Shown here: piece after piece, positions 26,040 through 34,653 of the stretch | How the letters are laid out: the number at the start of each line of letters is the position of its first letter | Numbering within the stretch: position 1 is the first letter of the stretch | Assembly: GCA_963734625.1 (NCBI GenBank) | Contig: CAVTHW010000022.1 | Span: forward strand, 274,315 to 338,314 | Direction: 5' to 3' | Length of the DNA: 64,000 nucleotides | Origin: CAVTHW01 sp963734625 | GTDB lineage: Bacteria; Acidobacteriota; Terriglobia; Bryobacterales; Bryobacteraceae | The notes under the pieces: model-generated | What the model was told of the DNA's origin: nothing | Database searches by the model: none | Seen by the model: only the letters and a program-made list of their open reading frames with translations | Position numbers and translations under genes: made by a program

Positions 26040-26944
26040 GGCCTCACAGAGTGAACGCGCCGGTTTCGAAGATCACGGACAACTTCGGGGAATGCGCGAG
26101 TCCGGAGGGCCTCGATGAGCGACCGAAGCGGCATTAGCAGGACATTGTGCGGGCAGTGTTTCCAGATGCGATCCTCTGCCAGCGGACCTTGACCATAGAG
26201 CAGCAGGGCCCACCTTGCCCCGGATGCGCCGAGATAACGCTTAAGCTGTTCAAAGGACCGTTCAGCCGAGGCCGCATCCTCGATTTTGCGCTTCACCTCA
26301 ATAAGAAGAGGATTGCCGACGAAGGGTTCAAGGACATCCGACCATGCGGCCAGGTCCGCACCGCGATCCCGTCGCGGGGATTCCACAACAATGTCGGTAC
26401 CCGAGTTCTGCAGTGCATTCCTGGCGATCCGTTCCAGGTCTCGTGAATCACCGGACTCAAGCGAGCGGTCCAGTTGCTCTAGTAACAGATCAGCCTGCGT
26501 CCCCAGACCGGGAGATGCGAACGGCTGTCTGGGAGCGTCCGCTGGGGACTCTGGCTTCGCCGACAGCAGTTGATCAAGAGCAAAGTCGATTGCTTCCCGA
26601 TTGTTCAGGGCTATTCTAAGAACCAGCACCCGCTGCAGGGCAAAAGGCACTGGCTCCGATTTCGGCGAAGCGATCAGGAGGATCTGCTTACCAAGAGCCC
26701 ACGCTTGCCCCAGTTCGAAGAGCACCCAAGAAGGCTGATGACCCGTCGGCAGAACGCCGATAACGAAATCAGCCCGTACCAGTTCCCGTTGAATTTCGGA
26801 TGCCCAGTCTGTCCCAGGACCCAACTGTTGGGGAATGAGCGGGCGAACACCATGAGATAGCAGCGACTCGCGCAATGCATTGAGCCGTAAGCCGCGCGGT
26901 GCCGACACAAAGCAAGTCTTGAACTGCAATTCTTGCGAAACCAT
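26036..26944 (-). CDS. TIR-like domain fused to a PD-(D/E)XK nuclease domain
   Basis: From the ATG at 26944 (302 residues; an upstream frame is open to 27028) the N-terminal domain (about 8-100) reads FKTCFVSAPRG, then RADFVIGVLP and SWVLFELGQAWALGKQILLI. This fits a TIR-like flavodoxin fold with E77 at the usual catalytic glutamate position. The C-terminal domain (about 145-290) has D197 and E216-x-K218 in NPLLIEVKRK, a restriction-nuclease core. A TIR sensor or NADase joined to a nuclease suggests an abortive or targeted antiviral effector. The TIR call is moderate; a nucleoside deoxyribosyltransferase-like domain is the main alternative. Confidence 0.62.
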   Translation of the reverse strand: MVSQELQFKTCFVSAPRGLRLNALRESLLSHGVRPLIPQQLGPGTDWASEIQRELVRADFVIGVLPTGHQPSWVLFELGQAWALGKQILLIASPKSEPVPFALQRVLVLRIALNNREAIDFALDQLLSAKPESPADAPRQPFASPGLGTQADLLLEQLDRSLESGDSRDLERIARNALQNSGTDIVVESPRRDRGADLAAWSDVLEPFVGNPLLIEVKRKIEDAASAERSFEQLKRYLGASGARWALLLYGQGPLAEDRIWKHCPHNVLLMPLRSLIEALRTRAFPEVVRDLRNRRVHSVRP

Positions 26945-27232
26945 CTTTTCAGCGGGACCGAGTCCCGATACCGGAAGCATAGCAGCTGAGAAAGCTTCCG
27001 AGGAAGTGCGGAGTTGAACACGATGCACTGCACTTGGGCGAAAAACGCCCCGACTCGTAGAAGTGACGGATGCTCTGGGTACCTCGCTCGAGTCGCGACT
27101 CTAACTTGCGGGGACTGATCGCCGGGAATGTCGCCTTCGGATACCTGACCGCTGTGCACCTGCACCTCAGACCTGCGCTCGACTGGAACTTCGATGACCA
27201 CTGCTCTCCGCCGCGGCTCACCGGTTGGGACG

Positions 27233-28900
27233 TCACCGTGCATTGCGTATCGAAACGATCTTGCCTGGTGCGGTCGGTGTCAGTCTCAGCTCGACCTCCG
27301 ATCCGTCCGGTAATTCAATCGCCTCGCGGACATCCTTGGCATTCTTGACGGTCATTCGTTCGAATTCGACTCGTACCGGTCCCGTATCGACCGCAACCCC
27401 AAAGAGAACTGGCGCTGGCTCCAGGCTGGAACGGTCAAACCGAAAACCGTTTTCCTTTGCAAGCAACTGGCGAAGATGCTCCGCGCTTTCTGTAGTCTTT
27501 ACCAATGTCAAGGTGATGTCGCCCGAAGTGGTCAGTTCGCCGTTGATGAGTCGCTTCAAGCTCACAAGGTTAAGTACGTCATCTTCGGTTACGACCTTTG
27601 GCAAGCGCAGCTGGACTTTGTAATGGTTAGCAATCATGACGGCATCCTGAATAAGCCCCTGAAACCCTGGGTCCCATGCTACAAGGTCATTCAGTTGTGC
27701 CTTCAATAGTGGCTTGTCGTGGCGCAGATCGTAGAATTCAATGCGGCCTGTTCTCTTTGCAGCTGCGACTCCCCGCATAATCTTCTCAATTGCATGTACG
27801 TCGGCGCCGACACAGTGTCCTCGAATTGTGACCACACCCGTTCCCTCGGCCAGCTGAAGTACGGCGTGGAGTTCGAACGGAACATCGTTCCTGCCCACCA
27901 GTTCGATCTCTTCAGTCCCACCCCGTGCTACTGAAAAGTTCATCCACGAGTAGGTCACCGCGTCTGGGCCAGAGCCGAAAGTAACGCGCACGGGGAAGGG
28001 TACTAAGCGTGCTCGCTGTTCAAGGCGCATCATGAGTGGCGTCATCGGCCCTGTGGTATCCGTGATGAAGGCGAAGTCTGTAGTCAATTGGCCGAGTTCG
28101 TCGGCGCTGAACTCCTGAGACTTCCCAGTGCGTACAAATGTGTTGAACTTCTCGATCCCGAGCCCCTGGAGCGTGAAGGCCGTTTTGGGTGGATTGAGTC
28201 GTATTGCCTCTATGTCTCGTGCGAACACGTCGACCCGTCTGACTGCGTCGCCGACCGAAATCAAGAGACCGGGCTGTGGGTTCATTTTGGCTGGCCCACG
28301 GTCGCCGCCAAAGGCTATCTCATATGTGAATCGCGCGTCGCGGTCTTTGAGACGTTCTAAGTACTGTTCAGCGTTCTCCTCAGTGAGCGCTGCGAGTTCG
28401 TCGAAACTGAGTTCCCCCGTACGGGTGATGAGGCTTCGTAGTGCAGCAGTGTCGAGCGCGGCCCCAGGAAAGAAGGCATTGCGGAGCGTGCGTCTGTGTA
28501 TGCACTCATGGACGATTTGACTCGCATCCATTAAGCCGATTGAGACCCTTGTCGCGTACGAGCGCTTCAAGCACTCGAACCAGCGGCGAGCCTTCACGTC
28601 CATATCGACGGAAATACAGAGAACCCAGGCCCTCGGACGCACACGCTTCAGCACCTGTCTCAGCGACGCGCGGATCTGCTCTTTTTGTGATTTACCGATG
28701 CCTCCGGAGAAGCTCTTGCACTGCCAGACGATAGGTCCGTCATCGAGTTCCCCAAAGAACACGTCGACCCCTTCGTCGCCCGCCGCCCCCTCGAGGTGTT
28801 CTATGTTCACACCCCGATGGCGCTCCTTGAGCAGCTGAACACAGAGCGTTTCAAATGCCGCTCTGTCGAGTTCCTTCAGGCGCTGGTAAAGGGCCTTCAT
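27233..28900 (-). CDS. Mrr-like restriction endonuclease domain with a long C-terminal region of unknown function
   Basis: A 555-residue protein starting at ATG 28900, with TTGGAG about 12 bases upstream. The N-terminal 110 residues form an Mrr-like PD-(D/E)XK core: FETLCVQLLKERHRG, then GDEGVDVFFG with D46, and WQCKSF with Q60-x-K62, the QxK form seen in Mrr-type enzymes. The following 440 residues are soluble, mixed alpha/beta and match no family I know. It is the first gene of the leftward putative defence set. The C-terminal part may recognise a phage signal or partner. Confidence 0.7.
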   Translation of the reverse strand: MKALYQRLKELDRAAFETLCVQLLKERHRGVNIEHLEGAAGDEGVDVFFGELDDGPIVWQCKSFSGGIGKSQKEQIRASLRQVLKRVRPRAWVLCISVDMDVKARRWFECLKRSYATRVSIGLMDASQIVHECIHRRTLRNAFFPGAALDTAALRSLITRTGELSFDELAALTEENAEQYLERLKDRDARFTYEIAFGGDRGPAKMNPQPGLLISVGDAVRRVDVFARDIEAIRLNPPKTAFTLQGLGIEKFNTFVRTGKSQEFSADELGQLTTDFAFITDTTGPMTPLMMRLEQRARLVPFPVRVTFGSGPDAVTYSWMNFSVARGGTEEIELVGRNDVPFELHAVLQLAEGTGVVTIRGHCVGADVHAIEKIMRGVAAAKRTGRIEFYDLRHDKPLLKAQLNDLVAWDPGFQGLIQDAVMIANHYKVQLRLPKVVTEDDVLNLVSLKRLINGELTTSGDITLTLVKTTESAEHLRQLLAKENGFRFDRSSLEPAPVLFGVAVDTGPVRVEFERMTVKNAKDVREAIELPDGSEVELRLTPTAPGKIVSIRNAR

Positions 28901-29235
28901 CGTTACCGCAGACTCCAACCATTATCTTCGCGCAGCTGAAGCCGTTCCTGGAAGCCGAATTCCGGAGTATCGGCTTGGGCGAACGCGAGGCTCCTCTTAG
29001 CCCGTAGACAGATCCACATCAGGTTGCTATCTCCGTGCGGCCAGATGAGTATCGCCAAACGCGCTTCCGTCCTCCGTTCACGCTGGCACCTTCAACTCCC
29101 TCCCACCTGCCCTAACCCAAATTCTCCCAGCCAGCTAGACAAGCCCGCCTCCCCGAGCCCGTCCGCCGCCACACGCATGCCCACCATTGAAGCCCGCCCC
29201 TCTGTTCTGAGAGAATCTTCGGCGGAGTGTTCCAC
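28901..29235. other. intergenic region between divergent defence-like and antitoxin genes
   Basis: This 335-base stretch must hold the promoters for the leftward Mrr-like gene and the rightward antitoxin. No convincing -35/-10 pair, gene or repeat was seen. Confidence 0.4.
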
Positions 29236-29460
29236 ATGAATCTGACAACCGCATCGGCGTTCGCCTTGAGCCCGTCTGAAAAGATCCAGCTCGTGGAGGA
29301 TCTGTGGGATGATCTCGCATCCACTCCCGACACTGTGCCGGTCCACGATTGGCAAAGGCAGGCCCTGGTCCGAAGGAAGGCGAACTTGCTGAGCAACCCC
29401 GCCCCGGGCTTGCCCTGGGAAGGGGTCAAGCAGAGGGTTCGCGGCCGCCATGGCCGCTGA
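29236..29460 (+). CDS. addiction-module antitoxin (ParD/RelB-like, short)
   Basis: A 74-residue protein with the segment LSPSEKIQLVEDLWDDLAST, typical of the small putative addiction-module antitoxin family whose members precede ParE/RelE toxins. A later PGLPWEGVKQRV is also usual for this group. The ATG at 29236 is preferred over GTG 29227. The toxin start overlaps its 3' end by 11 bases. Confidence 0.82.
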   Translation: MNLTTASAFALSPSEKIQLVEDLWDDLASTPDTVPVHDWQRQALVRRKANLLSNPAPGLPWEGVKQRVRGRHGR

Positions 29461-29598
29461 GTTGGTTTTTGTCCCTGAGGCTTGGTGCGGCGCTTCCCCT
29501 ATGCGATCTTCTATGAGAGCGCGGGAAGCGTCGTCACGGTCTGGGCGGTGTTTCATGCATCCCGCACTCCCGGCAAGTGGCGCCGGCACCCAACCTGA
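29450..29598 (+). pseudogene. ParE/RelE-type toxin with internal deletion
   Basis: The ATG at 29450 starts MAAELVFVPEA, the beginning of a ParE toxin. After 11 codons the sequence joins, in another frame from 29482, to LVRRFPYAIFYE and VVTVWAVFHASR, then PGKWRRHPT and TGA at 29596-29598. That is the normal C-terminal third of the same family. Roughly 50 central codons are gone and the frame is shifted at the junction, so no toxin can be made. The antitoxin upstream is intact. Confidence 0.75.
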
Positions 29599-29763
29599 GT
29601 CACAGCCTTTTTCCACTTTCTCCGCTGGCCCATAACCCTAATCCCCTCATCCACATCCACTACCACAGCCCAGCCCGCGCCGCCCGCCGCCGGCCCACCT
29701 CCGTGCAACACTGATACCGGAGATCCACCGCGCGACACCGCGCGGCACAGGCCGGACACCCCC

Positions 29764-29788
29764 AAAATGGCGCAACTTGCGCCATTTT
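29764..29788. repeat. perfect 12-base inverted repeat, first copy
   Basis: AAAATGGCGCAA and its reverse complement are separated by a single C. A near-copy lies 40 bases downstream. The paired sites stand in the promoter region of the hypothetical gene starting near 29842 and could be operator half-sites. Confidence 0.55.
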
Positions 29789-29827
29789 CCAAACCGTCGG
29801 CCTTTGTTTTCAATGAATCCTGATTTC

Positions 29828-29853
29828 AAAATGGCGCAGCATTGCGCCGTTTT
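29828..29853. repeat. inverted repeat, second copy
   Basis: The arms AAAATGGCGCA and TGCGCCGTTTT have one mismatch and a 4-base loop. It overlaps the possible TTG start at 29842 of the following gene, so a protein or hairpin here would affect its expression. Confidence 0.5.
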
Positions 29854-30552
29854 CCGGGTGAGCCCTTGATTGACGACGAAGAATACGAAGATTCCACCGA
29901 AGACCGCATCGAGATCGGCGGGCATCACGACGACCCATTCGACCTCGGCCTCTGGCTGGGTCGCTGGCAGGCTTTCGGCTATATCGCCAACCGCTGCTCC
30001 GCCGCAGATGTCGAGTGCCTGCGCCAGATCCGCGAGAACAAGCTCTATCACTCCTACGCCCGCACCTGGGGGGTCTTCTGTCCCCGCTACCTCGGCTTCA
30101 GCCGCGCCCAGGCCGACCGCCTCCTCCAGTACCTCGAAGAGTTCGGCCCCAATTACTTCCACCTCACCCAAATCGTCCGCGTCTCGCCTCAAACCTACCG
30201 CCTCATCGCCCACGCCCTCCGCGAAGACGGCGCCATCTTCCACCTGGCCGCCATCCCCCTAGCCCCCGAAAACGCCGGCAAGATCCTCCGCGCCGTTCGC
30301 AGCTTGCGCCTCCAGGCCGCCCCCGGCCGCCGTGCTCCCGCCGACGCCGCCTCCTGGAAACCCGGAACCGCCTCCGGCCGCAAGGCGCTCCGCGAACGCC
30401 TCGCCCGCTTCACCCAGCGCCTGGACTCGCTGGTCCAGTCCCTCTCCGCCCTGGCCTCCCTCGGACTCGACCCCGAAAGCGAAACGCTCCTTTCCGAAAC
30501 CATCCAACACGCCGTCAGCCGCCTCAACGGCCTCAAGCGAGCCCTCAAATGA
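29842..30552 (+). CDS. hypothetical protein, possibly DNA-associated
   Basis: The 236-residue frame opens at TTG 29842; a second TTG at 29866 is possible and would leave the inverted repeat outside the gene. An acidic N-terminus (DDEEYEDSTED) is followed by a compact helical region (YARTWGVFCPRYLGFSRAQA, FHLTQIVRVSPQTYRLIAHA). This region is reminiscent of small helix-turn-helix segments in replication or partition proteins. The C-terminus is a coiled-coil-like helix (about residues 185-235). No family is recognised with confidence. Codon use is strongly C-rich, like the host genes around it. Confidence 0.65.
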   Translation: MRRFPGEPLIDDEEYEDSTEDRIEIGGHHDDPFDLGLWLGRWQAFGYIANRCSAADVECLRQIRENKLYHSYARTWGVFCPRYLGFSRAQADRLLQYLEEFGPNYFHLTQIVRVSPQTYRLIAHALREDGAIFHLAAIPLAPENAGKILRAVRSLRLQAAPGRRAPADAASWKPGTASGRKALRERLARFTQRLDSLVQSLSALASLGLDPESETLLSETIQHAVSRLNGLKRALK

Positions 30553-30575
30553 TAAGAACCCGGCGCGAGTCCATC

Positions 30576-31700
30576 TCAGCTTTGGACCGCACCCCCGAGC
30601 TGCGCCCGTGTGTCGAGCTGATGTCCCTTGCGTCCGCCTCGAGTCAGCGCCTGCTCGCCCAGTTTCTCTTCGATCATGACTTTGGCCATCTCGGCGCAGC
30701 GGCGCACCAGCGCGGCCGCCCCCTTGTGCAGCGATTGCGAGCGCTGAACGTAGGCTTGGTTGTTCTCCATGTCTTCCGCGCTCCAACCCCGCGAATGCGC
30801 GATGAAGGGAAACTGCGGAAACTGGCAGCCGATCTCCGCGAAAAACGCGAGCATCTGCCCGGCCACCGACTGCACGTTGTCCTGCCCGCCCGTAATGATG
30901 AACCCCGCAACCTTATTGCGCAGCAGGTGCTTGTTGGCCAGCGTCTCCTGGTTCTGGATGCAGTTCATCCTTTCCACCATCTTGTAGTAGAGACTGCTCG
31001 CGGCGCCCCACCGAATAGGCGTGGCCACCATGATCACATCCGCCCAATGCACCACGCCCTCGTACACCTTCTCCATTTCGTCTTTGGGGTCCATCTGCGT
31101 GATCGAACACGGCCAGGTGCAAGCGCGCGCCGACTTCGAGTAGAAGCCCTCACACGCGCGAAAACTGAGGTCCCGGATTCGCAGGAGGCGTGTCTCGCAT
31201 TCAAGACTCCCCACCGCTGTCTTGAGGGAGTGTTCGAGCAGGTCATCCGAAGTGCTGTACCGCGGGTGTTCCGCTGTCATCACGGTCGTCGAGATCCCCA
31301 GGATGCGCAACGGTCCCGCCTCGCGGCTCGGAGTTCGAGCCAGCGGATGAGCTTCGTGCGGCTTGCGGTTGCGCGTCGAACTCGGAACGCTGCGAACCAG
31401 CACCCGCCCGTTGTCGACGCGCACCTCGTAGGCCGGCACGCGGTCATCTTCGTACCCCGGCTCGCCCTCCCCCGTGCGGCAGTGGAACTTCCAGTAGTGC
31501 CAGGGACACACCACGTAGTCGCCGTCGAGCGTGCCTTCCCCCAGCGGCCCTCCAACGTGATTGCAGCCGCCGTCGATCGCGCCGAATTGACCATCCTTGT
31601 ACGTCAGCGCAATCTTGGTGCGCCCGAGCAAGACCTGCTGCACCGGCCTCTGGGAAAGCTCTTCGCTGGCGCCAACGTCTATCCACGATTCGGTTTGCAT
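30576..31700 (-). CDS. Rieske ferredoxin domain fused to an iron-sulfur flavoprotein-like domain
   Basis: A 374-residue cytoplasmic protein. Residues 1-105 are a Rieske domain with CNHVGG (C46, H48) and CPWHYWKFHC (C65, H68). Residues about 130-330 are a flavodoxin-like FMN domain (LRILGISTT, ADVIMVATPIRWGAASSLYYKMVERM) carrying C184, C195 and C199 in CEGFYSKSARACTWPC. This cysteine set recalls the compact cluster motif of iron-sulfur flavoproteins. Joining both in one chain suggests a one-component electron-transfer reductase. The partner is unknown. It is divergent from the patatin gene. Confidence 0.82.
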   Translation of the reverse strand: MQTESWIDVGASEELSQRPVQQVLLGRTKIALTYKDGQFGAIDGGCNHVGGPLGEGTLDGDYVVCPWHYWKFHCRTGEGEPGYEDDRVPAYEVRVDNGRVLVRSVPSSTRNRKPHEAHPLARTPSREAGPLRILGISTTVMTAEHPRYSTSDDLLEHSLKTAVGSLECETRLLRIRDLSFRACEGFYSKSARACTWPCSITQMDPKDEMEKVYEGVVHWADVIMVATPIRWGAASSLYYKMVERMNCIQNQETLANKHLLRNKVAGFIITGGQDNVQSVAGQMLAFFAEIGCQFPQFPFIAHSRGWSAEDMENNQAYVQRSQSLHKGAAALVRRCAEMAKVMIEEKLGEQALTRGGRKGHQLDTRAQLGGAVQS

Positions 31701-31771
31701 GTCGCGACTTTCCTCGATTAGACCTTAAATCCAGATCATACGCGGTAGGATGTACAATCGACAAAGGCGGC

Positions 31772-33982
31772 TTGAGAACACATCTGAGACAGGCAACTGC
31801 ATTCATCCTCTTCTTATTGCTCGCCGCCGGTGGACCCGCTTACTCCCAACCGAACCGCCAGCCCGCGAAGCGGCCGAAAGTTGGCCTGGTGCTGGCCGGC
31901 GGCGCCGCGATCGGCTTGGCCCACATCGGGGTCATACGCTGGCTGGAAGAGCACCACATCCCCGTGGATTACGTCGCCGGAACCAGCATGGGCGGCCTCG
32001 TGGGCAGCCTGTACGCGACGGGCCGCGACGCGCGGCAGATTGAGGAGTTCTTTGATGTCATCGACTGGCCCGAGGTCCTCCGGATCAACACCCCGTTCCA
32101 GGATCTCTCGTTCCGCCGCAAGGAAGACCGCCGCCAATTCCCCACCTCCCTTGAATTCGGCTTGAGGGGCGGCTTCAAGCTGCCGGTGGGTCTCTCCCCC
32201 GGACACGCTGTCGGCCTGATGATCAGCCGCGCCGCCGCGCCCTACGCCGAGCTGAAGAGCTTCGATGAACTCCCCATCCCTTTCCGCTGCGTCGCCACCG
32301 ACCTTGTAAAGAGCCAGGAGGTTGTGTTTTCCAGCGGGCCGTTGTTCGACGCCCTGCGCGCCACCATGTCGGTCCCCGGCGTGTTCGCGCCCCTCGTCTT
32401 GGGCGACCAGGTTCTGGTAGATGGCAGCCTCCTGAATAACTTTCCGATTGATGTTGCCAGGAGCATGGGCGCGGACGTAATCATCGCGGTGGGCCTCGAT
32501 GCGCCCGCCTCCGCCGGCGACTTCAACAACCTGCTCGCCATCGTCAGGCGGTCGCTCGGCGTCATGGTCGTCGCCAACGAGAACCGGAACGTCAAGACCC
32601 TGCGCCAGACCGACCTCCTTCTCGTGCCCGACCTCGCCGGCTTTTCGCTCGGGCGGCTACGAACACGGCAAGGAGCTCGCCGATCGCGGCTACCAGGCGG
32701 CGCAGGGTAAGGCGTCTTTCCTGGAGAACCTCGCGGTGAACGAAGCGGAATGGGCGGCCTTGTTGGCGGACCGCGCCAGCCGCCGCCGGCCGGAGTGGAT
32801 TCAGCCCAAGTTCGTGGATGTCCAAGGCATGGTGCCGGCTGAGAACCAGCATGAGGCGCAGCCAACTAAGTGCCCAACTGGCTAAGCCTCTCGATCGCCT
32901 CAAATTCGAGGATTCGCTCACCGAGGTCACCGGCCTCGGCCGGTACAAGTCCGCGGAGTACGGCTTTGTGACCAGGAACGGGCAGCAGGGGATCCAGGTC
33001 AGAGTCCACCAGAAGATGTACGGCCCGCCGTTCGTTAACACCGGGCTCTTCATTTCCGGATCGAATTCCGAGGGCCTCAAACTCGGATTCGGGGCGCGAA
33101 TGACGTTTATGGACGCCCTGGCTCCAAACTCGGAATGGCGCACCGATTTCAGCCTCGGCGGCGACAACCGCGTGGCGACGGAATACTACTACCGGCTGAG
33201 AGGAACCCACTTCTTTGCGGCGCCGGGCGGGTTCTTCTACCAGAGGTCCCAGGAATTTTTCAACGGCGGAGACACCGCTCTGTTCTCCTACAAGGTCCGG
33301 GAGGCCGGTGGAACCTTCGACCTGGGTTACGCCGCCGGGCAGGTATTCGGAGTTCCGGCTGGGCTACAAGGTGAGCCGGCTCCACACCTATGTCACCAGC
33401 GGCATTCCCGACCTGCAGCCTCTCAGCGGCATGGTCGGCGCCACGCGCTTGCGATTTACCTACGATCGATTGGACCAGATCGTGCCCACCAAGGGGCTCT
33501 ACTTCTCCTTCGATGGCGAGTGGGTGAACCGCTGGCCCGGCGCGCGCAAGCAGTTCCCGATTCTTGAGTCCAGGATTGCCTACGCGAAAAAGCTCGGCGA
33601 GATTCACACCCTGCTGAACACGACGAGCGGCGGCACCACTGTGAACACCGGCTTCGGCTTCCCGCCCTTCACCCTCGGCGGACCGACCCGGCTGGCCTCG
33701 CTCGCGCGCTACCAGCTCATCGGTAACCACTATTACTACAACGGGTTGTACTTGCTGCGGTCGCTCGCTAACGACAAGGTGTCGTTCCTGCGCAGTTTTC
33801 GGGCGATCCTGGGCTACGAAATCGGGAACGCCTTCACCTCCGGCGACCCGCCGCGTCCCTTTCACGACGGTGTCGTCGGCCTGGTCCGGGGAACCCCCGT
33901 CGGAGTGGTATTCCTCGGTGGTAGTTACGGCGAACGCGGCGAAAAGAAGATCTTCTTCACCGTCGGCCGGTTCTTTTACTGA
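31772..33982 (+). CDS. patatin-like phospholipase with C-terminal outer-membrane barrel (three frame breaks)
   Basis: About 735 residues in four successive frames. The first part (31772 to about 32655) has a signal peptide and a patatin domain: LVLAGGAAIGLAHIGV, the serine motif GTSMGG, and DGSLLNN with the catalytic aspartate. A linker follows to about 32862. A BamA/Omp85-like surface-antigen region (VTGLGRYKSAEYGF, LQPLSGMVGATRLRFTYDR, ending VGRFFY) then runs to 33982. Each break, near 32655, 32862 and 33340, fits one extra base. The layout matches PlpD-like type Vd autotransporters, which secrete or display a phospholipase. The start is TTG 31772. Confidence 0.8.
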
Positions 33983-34653
33983 TCGGCCTTGGGCCGGATC
34001 AGCTCTACACATCCTCCGCGCGGGTGGAAAGGCATACGGCGGCAATGCGGAGATGCAGACGATGTCGTCTTGTCTTCTCTAGATCAGCGCCAGCGCCTCC
34101 CCGCGGGAAGCGTGGGCGATCGGAAGGGACAGGGCGTCATGACCCGCCTGCCCCAGAATTTGCGCCAGTTGCTACTCCGAGAGCTCGGCAACCATTTCGT
34201 TGATGCTGAGAAAGAGAAACTCCTCCCTGGTTGTCTCGATCGCCCCCTGGTGGCAAACCGTGAGAGGCGTGGACAGGATGAGACCGGTGGGTCCCCACAG
34301 AACAGAGGCCGAAGTACAGGCTGGGCCAGACCACGAACGTATTCCAATCCATTGGCCGGCTGTTGCACGACCTTTATGCGCAGAGGAGAGGATGCCGCCG
34401 GGCCGGAAAGTTCGCGATCGTGAGGCGCTGACGACCACCGGTACTGAAGCGCTGGGCCGGTTCCAAAATACCGCACGCCAGTAACCACTAACAAAAGCCC
34501 CGGCGTAGTGCAAGAATAAGGAACCCCAGGCGGCAAATCCTGCGCACGCTGCAAGTTCTGCACGCTCGCAACGCTCGAATACTCCGGCCAAAGACGTTCG
34601 GTCCTTCACCTGCTGTAAAGGCACTTTGACCGTTGTCGTATCAAAGGAGAAAT
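33983..34653. other. 671 bases without an intact gene; possible AI-2E transporter remnant
   Basis: On the minus strand, 34253-34300 reads LWGPTGLILSTPLTVC, which matches the conserved C-terminal signature of AI-2E/PerM-family membrane transporters. The flanking sequence on both sides is out of frame or unrelated. No start or full domain is present. The remainder shows only shadow frames. Confidence 0.35.
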
